14,996 bases of DNA from Kiritimatiellales bacterium (GCA_021734595.1 JAIPIO010000066.1:1-14996); one strand, 5' to 3'. Shown: positions 1 through 7,535, numbered from the stretch's first letter. The notes: generated from the letters alone by a model not told the origin. Made by a program: numbers and translations.

Positions 1-246
1 GGCCATGGCCACCACCCGATCAGTCAGCAGGTCGCGCACCTTGAAAATCTTTTTTTCTCCACCGGCACAGACAAATTCCGGCTCGGAATAATGGCGGCCG
101 CCTTCGCGCAAGGAATGCAGGATCGGATTCAGACACGCGGCCTCATCCTCGCTCAACGTCTGGTTTTCTTCAGAATACAGCGCCCCCAGAAAGCGCCATT
201 GCTCCCCGACTTCCTGCTTCAGCGTTTTATACTCCTTTTTATCCAT
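1..246 (-). CDS. Kinase-like protein, N-terminal part (cut by window edge)
   Basis: An open frame starts with ATG at 246 and runs off the left edge after 82 codons with no stop. The N-terminal 55 residues are acidic and helical-looking. They are followed by a stretch resembling the glycine-rich loop and beta-3 strand of a Ser/Thr protein kinase (AGGEKKIFKVRDLLTDRVVAMA, shown here by its key parts: GGEKKIFKVRD, then T-R-VAMA). In canonical kinases the last position of the VAxK motif is the ATP-binding lysine; here it reads alanine, so this could be a pseudokinase or a divergent subfamily. The ribosome-binding site is weak (GGAACAGGC before the ATG). It lies downstream of a palindromic repeat pair that probably separates it from the glycan-degradation genes. 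The kinase assignment rests on one motif only; the rest of the gene is needed. Confidence 0.55.
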   Translation of the reverse strand, partial: MDKKEYKTLKQEVGEQWRFLGALYSEENQTLSEDEAACLNPILHSLREGGRHYSEPEFVCAGGEKKIFKVRDLLTDRVVAMA

Positions 247-251
247 GCCTG

Positions 252-266
252 TTCCAATGATTGCAA
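252..266. repeat. Degenerate copy of the TTCCA-N5-TGGAA dyad
   Basis: TTCCAATGATTGCAA differs from the perfect dyad by one base in the right arm. It sits six bases upstream of the start codon of the kinase-like gene, where it overlaps the leader and ribosome-binding region. It could be a decayed repeat or an operator-like site. Confidence 0.5.
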
Positions 267-282
267 AGCTACGATAGAAATA

Positions 283-338
283 TTCCAATGTCTGGAAAAA
301 ACAGAGCAATCCAACCGTATGGGTTCCAGACATTGGAA
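283..338 (-). terminator. Inverted pair of palindromic repeats, possible terminator
   Basis: Two 15-bp dyads, TTCCAATGTCTGGAA (283-297) and TTCCAGACATTGGAA (324-338), are exact reverse complements separated by 26 bases. Each arm is itself nearly palindromic, so the transcript could form one long hairpin or two small ones. The pair begins 30 bp after the stop of the agarase-like gene ending at 368 and is followed on the minus strand by a short U-containing run (TATTTC). A terminator role fits the position but the U-tract is poor. Confidence 0.55.
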
Positions 339-367
339 ACCACGAAAGTAGCGGCTTTTGTCATCCA

Positions 368-1612
368 CTATTTCCTTCCGCCGGACGCAGCGAGAAACCC
401 TTCGTGGACCCGCCAGTTGTTTTTCCGCACCGAATCCACCAATCCCTTATAGGGCGTTCCATCCACCTGCAGCAGCCCCTGCTTGAGGATCTTCTGCCCG
501 GCCTTATACCGGTCGATATACTGGCAACGGTTGTATCCAAGCAGGTACGGCGTTGCGAACCCAGCTTCCATGTACTTCGCATGCGCCCGGCCCACACTGC
601 CCACGTCGGGCAGCGTCTGCCACATGACATTGGAATGCTCCGGGGTATTGAAACTGACGTTGTGGTCACAGATCATCACCGGCTTCCCCGTCTCCCGATA
701 TAACCGTTCGAGGGTCTCGGCCGGAAACTCGGCACCATCGGGCTGGACCGCCATCGCATCAATCCAGGGCAGCGCCTCCACAATCACCTTCCAGGGCAGC
801 GCCCGGCCGGCATAGCGTTCACCGAAAACCAGGGTATCCGGAAACAGTTTCCGGGTGAGTGGACCGATGGTTGTATAAATTTCCCGGGCAATGAGCACCA
901 GAAATTCCGCGTCGGATGCGTCGGCGCCGTTTTCACGCAGGAAACGTTCATACCGTTTCTTCCCCGGCGCGTTCTTCGGCAGCGCCCGGATGGCATCCAC
1001 CCACGTCCTGCCGGTCTGGCGCTTTGCAAGCTTAAGATCCCAGGCGGGCATGTCCTGCCAGTAGATTCCGATCAGGTTCGGATTGCCGCCGTATTGTTTT
1101 TTCATTCTTTCGATGGAGTTGCGCGCCTGCTCTTTCCAGGCATCGCTGAATACGTCGGGATACTCAACCTGTTTCCCCATCCATGAACTGACCTTCCCTG
1201 TGGGTTGGCAACTGGCAAAATGAGGATACAGCTTTCGGGTACTCGAGTGTCCGCCATAGCCCAGGCTGTTATAGCCGCACTGGCGGAAAAGGCTGACGAG
1301 TTCCGCGTTCGCCTTCTCCCAATCACCGCCCAGGTTTTCCTTGAAATGATCGCATCTCGAATCTTCCGGTTCAGCCAGTCCGCCTGTATGGGTCACCCCG
1401 ATGGAGATGAACCCGTGCCCATCCGGTGTAACCAGAAAATGCCGCTCTCCAATCGTCTCCAGATGAAACCGCCCGGTCGCAGTTCCCTTGATACCGAGAT
1501 AACCGCCATAGCTGTCGAACCCATTCCGGCCCGGAAAAACTTCTGCCGACAGGCCGCCGGCCATCAGGAAGGCAGTGGAAAGCAAAATGAACCGTCGTTT
1601 TGCATACATCAT
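368..1612 (-). CDS. Secreted GH50/agarase-like glycoside hydrolase paralogue
   Basis: A 414-residue protein with a Sec signal peptide (residues about 1-23, KRR then a hydrophobic core, cleavage near LSA-EV). The mature N-terminus carries the signature of agarase-like clan GH-A barrels: GGYLG near residue 36, then a strand ending FLVTPDGHGFISIGVTH (59-75). The body has the expected TIM-barrel length. At the usual acid/base site (G-x4-N-E in GH-A enzymes) it reads GIYWQDMPAWD (182-192), with Asp187-Met instead of Asn-Glu. At the nucleophile strand it reads GKPVMICDHN (309-318), with Asp316 instead of Glu. It is homologous to the gene at 3013-4443. The ATG at 1612 has a good AGGA site seven bases upstream, and only 16 bp separate it from the GH10 stop. 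Substrate unknown; by context a xylose-containing glycan is as likely as agar. It may use Asp residues or be non-catalytic. Confidence 0.8.
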   Translation of the reverse strand: MMYAKRRFILLSTAFLMAGGLSAEVFPGRNGFDSYGGYLGIKGTATGRFHLETIGERHFLVTPDGHGFISIGVTHTGGLAEPEDSRCDHFKENLGGDWEKANAELVSLFRQCGYNSLGYGGHSSTRKLYPHFASCQPTGKVSSWMGKQVEYPDVFSDAWKEQARNSIERMKKQYGGNPNLIGIYWQDMPAWDLKLAKRQTGRTWVDAIRALPKNAPGKKRYERFLRENGADASDAEFLVLIAREIYTTIGPLTRKLFPDTLVFGERYAGRALPWKVIVEALPWIDAMAVQPDGAEFPAETLERLYRETGKPVMICDHNVSFNTPEHSNVMWQTLPDVGSVGRAHAKYMEAGFATPYLLGYNRCQYIDRYKAGQKILKQGLLQVDGTPYKGLVDSVRKNNWRVHEGFLAASGGRK

Positions 1613-1628
1613 AATTTTCCTTTTCAGT

Positions 1629-2984
1629 TTACTTCAATGCGGCGCTCACCACACCGATCTGATCCCGTTCCAAATCGAATGTACCCATCAGCATTTGTCC
1701 CTGGTGCTTCATCCGCACCTCATAGCTTCCGTAAAAACCGCGCAGTCGGACCCGGCTGTTCCGGTCTACAGCAATGGACTTTTTGGTGCGCCACGTTTCG
1801 TTGATCAGCTTGTCCAGCACCTTGTAGGCAGGCTTGGGGTTGCCATAGGCGTCGAGCAACCCGGCAGGCATCCCGCGCCAGGCGTCCTTATCGGACACCG
1901 ACCACCAGATGATCGCATTCACCGAGAGATGGCTGAAGGCCAGCGTGTAGAAGTCGCGCGCATATTCTGCCTGGCATTGTTCCCCCTCCGGGTTGCTTTC
2001 CTTGAACGGCAAAGGCCTCCGCGCCCGCATGGCGGCCTTGATGGTCTCTTCCCACGGCTTCAGCTCCCGCCAGCTCGCCAACGGTTCGCAACTGAGAATG
2101 CTGACCTCTGTCAACTGGATGGGCTTGCCGTATTTTGCATACTCGTCCAGCGTGTCCCACATCTGTTTTTCCGCCCACAGTTCGCCTTTAGTGTGCATGT
2201 GCGACTGGATGCCGATTGCATCAAACTTAACCTTGTTCTCCACGCAATACCGGATCTGCTCATGGTACTGGGGATCCTTGTAGGTAAAATGGTTCATCGC
2301 AAAGAAACCGGACGGGCGGATTGCACGCACCTCCTCCACCAACCGCTGGGTAACCGGCCCCGGCCCACCATACAATTCGACCCAGCGCCGCACGCCATGC
2401 CTGGGTTCCTGCAACCGTATCCCGGGTGTTTCATTATGCAGATCCCATTGATCGATTTGCGGATATGTTTTCACCAGCATCCGCACATGCTCCCGCACAT
2501 CCCGGTCGATTTCCTTTACATCGCGCGTTGTGCTCGCGATCCAGCGCGGCGCGGTGTTGTGCCACATCAGGGGATGTCCGCGCAGGGTCATCCCCTGCCC
2601 GACGGCCCAATCCATTATATCCGATGTATAGGATTGCAGCTTCCATGCACCCGGCTTCCTTTCATGCTGCGCCCAGTAGAAACCAATGGTCGCGTAGTTG
2701 AACAACCGGGCGAAATGTTCCTTGTAGGCCGCATAGGATTCGTGCCGGTACAGCGAGTGCACCTGGGCAAGCGACCCACCGAAGTCGAAGGCGTGGCGCG
2801 TTTGCTCCAGTTCAATCCGTGTACCGGCCGGAACCGCCGAACCGTCGGGCAGTTCCAGCTTCAGCTCGCAGCCGCCCTTGCGGTATTCTTCGATGCGCTC
2901 CTGCGCGCCCTTCAGCTTCCACGGCACATGCTCCGCGGCACCCGCCAGCAGTGGCAACAATAGAAACAACCCAATTTTTTTCAT
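1629..2984 (-). CDS. Secreted GH10 endo-beta-1,4-xylanase
   Basis: A 451-residue protein with a short Sec signal peptide (residues 1-17). GH10 landmarks occur in order: RGHPLMWH (135-142), acid/base Glu185 in WDLHNE, GIQSHMHT (258-265), nucleophile Glu293 in IQLTEVSI, the IIWWSVSDKDAWRG strand (358-371) and the terminal GLLDAYGNPKPAY (375-387). Both catalytic glutamates are present, so it should be an active retaining endo-xylanase. About 60 residues before the barrel form a beta-rich extension (GTRIELEQTRHAFDFGGSL), a form I associate with Verrucomicrobiota-type GH10 proteins, and about 50 residues follow the barrel. The start has an AGGTGA site just upstream. It lies 28 bp after the agarase-like gene at 3013 and 16 bp before the next gene, so it is probably co-transcribed with them. 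Odd: an insertion of about 30 residues after the nucleophile strand (about 298-335). Confidence 0.93.
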   Translation of the reverse strand: MKKIGLFLLLPLLAGAAEHVPWKLKGAQERIEEYRKGGCELKLELPDGSAVPAGTRIELEQTRHAFDFGGSLAQVHSLYRHESYAAYKEHFARLFNYATIGFYWAQHERKPGAWKLQSYTSDIMDWAVGQGMTLRGHPLMWHNTAPRWIASTTRDVKEIDRDVREHVRMLVKTYPQIDQWDLHNETPGIRLQEPRHGVRRWVELYGGPGPVTQRLVEEVRAIRPSGFFAMNHFTYKDPQYHEQIRYCVENKVKFDAIGIQSHMHTKGELWAEKQMWDTLDEYAKYGKPIQLTEVSILSCEPLASWRELKPWEETIKAAMRARRPLPFKESNPEGEQCQAEYARDFYTLAFSHLSVNAIIWWSVSDKDAWRGMPAGLLDAYGNPKPAYKVLDKLINETWRTKKSIAVDRNSRVRLRGFYGSYEVRMKHQGQMLMGTFDLERDQIGVVSAALK

Positions 2985-3012
2985 GACTCACCTGATCCAA
3001 TCCTGATTATCT

Positions 3013-4443
3013 TCATCCACCGAGGGCGATGGCATATTTCTGCTCAGAACACGCCTTGAGCGCCTTTTCCAGCCGGGTGTAGGGATTGCCGTAACTGTCG
3101 AGCAACCCCGAGTGTTGCCGGTCTTTCTTGCGGGGATTCTCGTTCGTGGCATCGATGAGCCCGCAATAGTGCCAGCCGACAAAGTCCGGGCGGCTGAACG
3201 CGCTGCGGAAAAACTCCTCGGTCCACTCGGCCCGTTGCTCCAGATTGTCGGCGACGGGTCCGTAGGGCCGCGGCATGTGCTCGGTTACCATGGTGTACGA
3301 CGCATCCCCGTTAATGAGCGCTTTTCCGGTCAACCGGGACCAGCGGTCCAGTCCGGGCTTTTGAATCTCGTAGCGCCCGTACATCTGATAGTACACTAGG
3401 TCCGTGTATTTGCTGGTTATCGGCAGAACGGTGTCCGCCGAGTCCGTGTTGGCGTTGAGCTTGTCGCCGAAAAACATGTGGTTCGCGTCATAACGCCGGA
3501 TCGCACTTTTGGCGGTCGCGTAATACCGGTCAATCACCGCATGCAGGAACCGGATGTTGTCGCGCGTCTCGTTGGCGTTGGACAGCTCGGTGTGCGGCCG
3601 CCAGTTCACGGCGGACGCCAGCGCGTCGAACGAATCAAACGTCGTTCCATAGGTCTGGTTGAACTCCCCGATCCTGCCGCGGTACAGCTCACGCATCAGT
3701 TTGACGTAGGCCTGTTTCCCGGGGGCGTCGCCCGGCAGGTTGCGCAGCCGGCGCGGCCAGCCGATGCGGAATTTGCGGCGGGCGCCGCCGATGACGTCCG
3801 GCCGTTCCCGGCAGTCCTCTTCGGTAAATAGGGTGCAGTCGGTCATCGCATATCCCAGCAGGAAGGGATCCTCTCTGGCGGGAAGGGCAGACTTTTTTGC
3901 CAGCTTGTCGCAGTGCCGTTCAAACGCAGGCGCGAAGACATCCACGAAGTTTTCATCGGGGATCTCCGGTTTCCAGTGCGGCAGATCAACGAACATGATC
4001 TTCTGGATGTAGGGCAGCGCGGGTTCCGGCGTGTTGATTATTTGCAACGACGTGTGAACGCCCGCCGTGTTGAAACCGTACTGCTCGCACGTTTCCAGAT
4101 ACCAGGATCTCAGTGCCGCGCAGAAAGCCTTGTACTGCGATGCCTTGACACCCAGACGCTTTTCCCAGGCGTCCCGGTTGTAGTCCTGCTGCCAAAGGGA
4201 CGGTTCCAGGTGGTTGATACCGAAACTGAGGAATGCGTTGCCCTCCGGGGTAACGAGCCACCAACGGTCGGCGTCCTGCTCCGTGCGGAAAAACCCCGTC
4301 GGCTTGAACTTCCGGGCCGTCCAACCGCCAAAACGGTCAAGGTCGTTATCCGCACCTATAACACGACCGGCGCCCAATGTCCCCGCGGCCATCACCGCCT
4401 GTTGAAAACAACGTCGATTCATATTCAGTACTCGGTTTTTCAT
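3013..4443 (-). CDS. GH50/agarase-like hydrolase with twin-arginine-like signal
   Basis: The protein is 476 residues from the ATG at 4443. An ATG at 4422 would give a compact signal beginning MNRRCFQQAV, which has a twin-arginine look (RRxF plus a weakly hydrophobic stretch). A TTG at 4458 is also open but least likely; none has a strong ribosome-binding site. Residues 37-78 (RFGGWTARKFKPTGFF ... WWLVTPEGNAFLSFGINH) match the N-terminal strand of agarase-like clan GH-A barrels. The acid/base position reads LLGYAMTDCTLF (195-206), Asp-Cys where Asn-Glu is usual. The nucleophile strand reads GKALINGDASY (373-383) with Asp380. Then come TEHMPRPYGP (387-396) and FVGWHYCGLIDA (421-432), which look family-conserved. 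It is a paralogue of the gene at 368-1612. Substrate unknown. It is sandwiched between GH30 and GH10 genes with short gaps, which suggests one transcript. Confidence 0.8.
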   Translation of the reverse strand: MKNRVLNMNRRCFQQAVMAAGTLGAGRVIGADNDLDRFGGWTARKFKPTGFFRTEQDADRWWLVTPEGNAFLSFGINHLEPSLWQQDYNRDAWEKRLGVKASQYKAFCAALRSWYLETCEQYGFNTAGVHTSLQIINTPEPALPYIQKIMFVDLPHWKPEIPDENFVDVFAPAFERHCDKLAKKSALPAREDPFLLGYAMTDCTLFTEEDCRERPDVIGGARRKFRIGWPRRLRNLPGDAPGKQAYVKLMRELYRGRIGEFNQTYGTTFDSFDALASAVNWRPHTELSNANETRDNIRFLHAVIDRYYATAKSAIRRYDANHMFFGDKLNANTDSADTVLPITSKYTDLVYYQMYGRYEIQKPGLDRWSRLTGKALINGDASYTMVTEHMPRPYGPVADNLEQRAEWTEEFFRSAFSRPDFVGWHYCGLIDATNENPRKKDRQHSGLLDSYGNPYTRLEKALKACSEQKYAIALGG

Positions 4444-4462
4444 CGTACCCGGGAGCAAGCCA

Positions 4463-4476
4463 TCCGGCTAGCCGGA
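4463..4476. other. 14-bp perfect palindrome between GH30 and agarase-like genes
   Basis: TCCGGCTAGCCGGA reads the same on both strands and fills part of the gap between the GH30 stop and the next start. As RNA it would give a five-pair GC stem with a four-base loop but has no U-tract, so it is more likely an RNA-stability or translation-modulating hairpin than a terminator. Confidence 0.4.
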
Positions 4477-4492
4477 CGCTTACTTCAACGGA

Positions 4493-6889
4493 CTACGGGG
4501 TTTTAAGTTTCAGTTTCATGAACAGATTGGTCCAGGTTGTACCCACGTTGTTGGTGTAGGCTCCCAATGCCCCATTGGTTGCCGTCACACTGACGGTTGC
4601 ATTCGTTCCCCACGATCCGTTTACCAAATCCTGGTTGGTGAGCACATAGGCGACCACGCTGCTATCACCGATCAGGGAGAAGACATAATTCCCGGCCGCG
4701 GCATCGAATACCGGCTGTGTGCCCCGATCCGAGGCATTGGTCGGAATGCCGCCGAACACATATTCGCCATAGTCGAGCAAGCCGTCGCTGTCGGCGTCCC
4801 CAAGCGGACCGTTGGCGAGGCCGTACGTCGAAACGAATGCGTCGAAACCGGACGCTGCCGGTTCGGCCATGGCCGTTACCGTAAAGTCCGAAACACCGAA
4901 TTCGGCACCGCCGGACTGATTAATATCACCTCTAACGAGCCATTGGAAGCCCACAAAACCAATGTCCTGGAACGTTGGCGCCGCAGCCGTCCCGGCAAAA
5001 TCGGCCATGCCGACAAGGGTCGTGGGATCATACGCATACCAGTTTGCAGTCAACGCATGGATGGTATAGGTATCGGGTAAGTTGGTAGAGGCGTCGGAAA
5101 TATAGTAGCTTCCGGCATCTTCGACCACAAAGCGAATCTCAGCAGTCGCCAACCTCGCCTGTTGGGAATAACCCGCTGTTGCATTCAAGATATCAGCACC
5201 TGTTTCAAAGCTAACGGATGCGGTCTTGAACAAGGCCAATGCATCTGCTCCACCAGATTGTGTGTCGACCGCATTCATACGGATAGACGTACCACGGGCG
5301 TTCCGTAGATACAAGAGCGCCGCGGGATGGTCGTCAAAGCTGTTATAAATATCCGGGCCGGTATAGGTGTAATTCGTATTGGCCGACGAGTAATACGGGA
5401 TTGCCGTATCCAGTACGCGATCGGCACCATCCCAACTTGATTCAACTAATACCTGAGCAGCGGAATGAAAATCCACCACCAACGCCACGACGGGAGGGGG
5501 AGGTACATCCATCGCGACAATGTAGGTGGTGAAGGTGTTGGCATAGACGGTGTCGGTGAAACTGTCAGCGAGACCGGTGACGCTCGCGATTTCCTTCGCA
5601 TCATTGTTCGCGCCGGTGCGAATGCGGCGCACGTCGCCGTCGAGCATGCCGGGACAGGAAAATTCGAGGTCGGGAAAGCCCGTGCCGGAGTCGTTTATCA
5701 CCTGGATGATGACATTGCTGCCCCCGGGGGAGAGGTAGCTTGTAACGGCAAGATTGGGGGTGGACGCGGTGGTTCCGATGAGGATGGCGCCGCGCGGAAT
5801 GGTGTTGGCGAATTGCTTGAAGACGTGGTAGCGCTTGGGGACGACATAGCTCGCGAGGTCGGTTCCAATGCGGATGAGTCCGTTACCGGAGGTGGCATCG
5901 TCGCTTTTTTTAACCCACTGGAAGGCTACGTAGGCCTCGCTGCCCGAGTCGAGGACGTCGTGCATCTTCCTGGCCAGGTTGAGGCCGTCATCGATGTCAT
6001 CACTGGCGCCGCTGAGCTGGGACCATTCGGTTTGCCATACCGGTTTGCCGTCGGCGAGGCCGTTGATTTCGTTCCAGTCCTCAATGCCATCGTTGCCGTA
6101 GTAGTGTGAGCCGATCACGTCAATGGCATTGGAAGCAGCCGGGTTGGCCAGAATCGTATTCAGATAGGCAACGGTTTTGGTCGGCCTGAGGCAGTCGGGC
6201 GCAAGGATCAGGGGTTTGATGAGTTGGGGGGTTTCAGCAAAGCGGTCATCCAGATAGGGGCGGACGGCCGCCAAAATGTCGGCACATTCGGCGGCGGTGG
6301 GGTTCATGGATTCGTGGGTGACTTCAAAACTGGGTTCGTTGAAGATGCTCAGCGCACGAACGGGAAAGCCTTTGACGGTTTGGAAGTAGTAAAGATAGCC
6401 CCACAAAAACTCGGCGAATTCCGTGTAGTACGCGGTTTCGAGGGTGCCGCCCACCTCATTCGTGTTGGTTTTCATCCAAGGGGGGGCGGTGTTGCAACTG
6501 GCATAGAAGGTGTCGATCTTATCTCCTGCGATGGTTTGGGCCTGTTCGAGAACCCAGAACTGATCTTCGTAGTACCACTTTTCAAACTCGAGGGCGGACA
6601 GGTTCAGATCGTAGGGATCGAGATTGTCGTTGGTCTCTTCCTGATCGTGACGGAGGAAGTGGCGGAGTATGCGGGTATCAACATCGCGAAACATCAGATT
6701 GAGCACCTCGGTCCGGGCCGGTTCGGCCAGATCGTGAAGGGCTGCCTCCTGCCGCTTCATGCCCGCCCCGAAGCCGTAGATCGTCTGGTGCAGTTCGTCC
6801 GGATCTACGGCAATCGTTTCTGCTCCAAACGACGAAACGTTTAACAGCGAAATGATTGCTGGAAGCAGAATAATATGCGTTGCATTCAT
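4493..6889 (-). CDS. Secreted multidomain GH30 glycoside hydrolase (probable xylanase)
   Basis: A 798-residue protein. Signal peptide about 1-23 (cleavage near FGA-ET). Residues about 25-460 form a GH30 (beta/alpha)8 plus beta-side domain: HQTIYGFGAGM (34-44), SCNTAPPWMKTN (131-142), acid/base Glu185 in SIFNEPSFE, VIGSHYYG (258-265) and nucleophile Glu288 in VWQTEWS. GH30 enzymes from subfamilies that fit this layout cut xylan or glucuronoxylan; other subfamilies cut beta-1,6-glucans or galactans, so the substrate is inferred from the GH10 and xylose isomerase neighbours. A Pro-rich linker (462-467) leads to an unrecognised beta-sandwich-like region (470-675), a calcium-binding thrombospondin-3-type repeat (DADSDGLLDYGEY, 698-710) and a terminal beta-rich module (730-798). 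The start overlaps the previous stop in an ATGA, and the AAGGAAAG ribosome-binding site lies inside the upstream gene, so translation is probably coupled. Confidence 0.9.
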   Translation of the reverse strand: MNATHIILLPAIISLLNVSSFGAETIAVDPDELHQTIYGFGAGMKRQEAALHDLAEPARTEVLNLMFRDVDTRILRHFLRHDQEETNDNLDPYDLNLSALEFEKWYYEDQFWVLEQAQTIAGDKIDTFYASCNTAPPWMKTNTNEVGGTLETAYYTEFAEFLWGYLYYFQTVKGFPVRALSIFNEPSFEVTHESMNPTAAECADILAAVRPYLDDRFAETPQLIKPLILAPDCLRPTKTVAYLNTILANPAASNAIDVIGSHYYGNDGIEDWNEINGLADGKPVWQTEWSQLSGASDDIDDGLNLARKMHDVLDSGSEAYVAFQWVKKSDDATSGNGLIRIGTDLASYVVPKRYHVFKQFANTIPRGAILIGTTASTPNLAVTSYLSPGGSNVIIQVINDSGTGFPDLEFSCPGMLDGDVRRIRTGANNDAKEIASVTGLADSFTDTVYANTFTTYIVAMDVPPPPVVALVVDFHSAAQVLVESSWDGADRVLDTAIPYYSSANTNYTYTGPDIYNSFDDHPAALLYLRNARGTSIRMNAVDTQSGGADALALFKTASVSFETGADILNATAGYSQQARLATAEIRFVVEDAGSYYISDASTNLPDTYTIHALTANWYAYDPTTLVGMADFAGTAAAPTFQDIGFVGFQWLVRGDINQSGGAEFGVSDFTVTAMAEPAASGFDAFVSTYGLANGPLGDADSDGLLDYGEYVFGGIPTNASDRGTQPVFDAAAGNYVFSLIGDSSVVAYVLTNQDLVNGSWGTNATVSVTATNGALGAYTNNVGTTWTNLFMKLKLKTP

Positions 6890-7344
6890 GGCCTTTCCTT
6901 ATCTGCTTGATTACTGCTCCAGCCGATCTGCTGGCCACTTGTTAGCGGCGTATTCACCGTAACCACCGTTCCGGCAGCCAGATTGGCGCGCGATGCGCCA
7001 TCGACGATGTAATCCGGGGAAGCAACGACATCGGTCGTAAAGCCGGTGATGCGGAAAGTGGTGTGGATTTGCAGATCGTTTCCACCGACCGACCAATTCC
7101 CGTCATTGGCAACATTTGCGGTAGCCGCCTCAAAAACAAGCGTTCCACCTACGCCACTTAACGAACCGGAAACGACAGAGCCTGCATCATCGGACAAAGA
7201 TGAACCGCCGAGATTGGAAAGCGATACGCTGATCGGGCCACCCGTCGTGCCGCCGGCACCAAAGTCGACTTTCAGCTCCGCATATAGCGTACAAGCCAGT
7301 AGCATCGCTCCTTTCAGGACGAATGATTTAATATTCTGCTTCAT
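6886..7344 (-). CDS. Small secreted protein of unknown function, overlapping GH30
   Basis: A 152-residue protein from the ATG at 7344. I preferred it over the upstream ATG at 7359 because AGAAGG lies six bases before 7344. Residues 1-22 are a Sec signal (KQNIKSFVLKGAMLLACTLYA). The mature part is Ser/Gly/Thr-rich with alternating beta-strand patterns (ELKVDFGAGGTTGG, then VGGTLVFEAATANVAN, then TTFRITGFTTDV), like a small beta-sandwich. No catalytic motif or known family is recognised. The last codons (DKERP) are made of the ribosome-binding site of the GH30 gene, and its TGA overlaps the GH30 ATG. It could be a small glycan-binding or surface protein, or the stump of a larger protein truncated when the GH30 gene came to lie next to it. 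Confidence 0.6.
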   Translation of the reverse strand: MKQNIKSFVLKGAMLLACTLYAELKVDFGAGGTTGGPISVSLSNLGGSSLSDDAGSVVSGSLSGVGGTLVFEAATANVANDGNWSVGGNDLQIHTTFRITGFTTDVVASPDYIVDGASRANLAAGTVVTVNTPLTSGQQIGWSSNQADKERP

Positions 7345-7350
7345 CAAAAA

Positions 7351-7356
7351 CCTTCT
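7351..7356 (-). promoter_or_regulatory. Ribosome-binding site AGAAGG deciding the 7344 start
   Basis: AGAAGG on the minus strand is separated by six bases (TTTTTG) from the ATG at 7344. This favours that start over the in-frame ATG at 7359, which would place the site inside the coding region. Confidence 0.6.
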
Positions 7357-7364
7357 CATAATAA

Positions 7365-7530
7365 CTATTCAGTAAGCGCCGCATGGGCAGGTTTGGGTTC
7401 AAAATTTCGATCAAACAGCAACGGATAATCCGTTCGGCCGCAAACCGGCACCGTAAACACGGCTGGCTCCCAATAGTCCCTGACTCAACAATATCGCCAT
7501 GGCGACCTGGTTGAAATGTTGCCGCTTCAT
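7365..7530 (-). pseudogene. GH10 xylanase deletion remnant (signal peptide plus C-terminus)
   Basis: An ATG at 7530 with a perfect GGAGG site opens a signal peptide (MKRQHFNQVAMAILLSQG..., ending SRVYGAG), but this frame stops after 39 codons. In the next frame, from about 7440 to a TAG at 7367-7365, the sequence reads GRTDYPLLFDRNFEPKPAHA then ALTE. PLLFDRNFEPKPAxxAL is the classic C-terminal end of GH10 xylanases; the intact GH10 in this window ends its barrel with the related LLDAYGNPKPAY. The simplest reading is an out-of-frame internal deletion of roughly 300 codons, with the junction near 7430-7445. The signal peptide closely resembles that of the agarase-like gene at 3013-4443 (F-x-Q, MA, G-x-LGA-x-RV-x-GA). 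The alternative is chance reading frames, which the good ribosome-binding site and the exact terminal motif make unlikely. Confidence 0.65.
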
Positions 7531-7535
7531 TGCTG

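Noticed and set aside
1575..2963. Plus-strand open frame of 462 codons
   Set aside because: It lies opposite the GH10 xylanase, which carries all catalytic motifs. The plus frame is rich in Pro, His and Arg and has no recognisable domain.
4444..4458. TTG start giving the agarase-like protein five extra residues
   Set aside because: ATG codons at 4443 and 4422 are available, the second giving a typical signal peptide that matches the leader at 7530.
4564..4578. CCAATGCCCCATTGG dyad inside GH30
   Set aside because: It is a perfect small palindrome but lacks the TTCC/GGAA ends of the repeat family and lies in coding sequence; most likely chance.
5465..6844. Plus-strand frames of about 200 codons opposite GH30
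   Set aside because: They are shadows of the GH30 catalytic domain and contain no ribosome-binding site or protein-like pattern.
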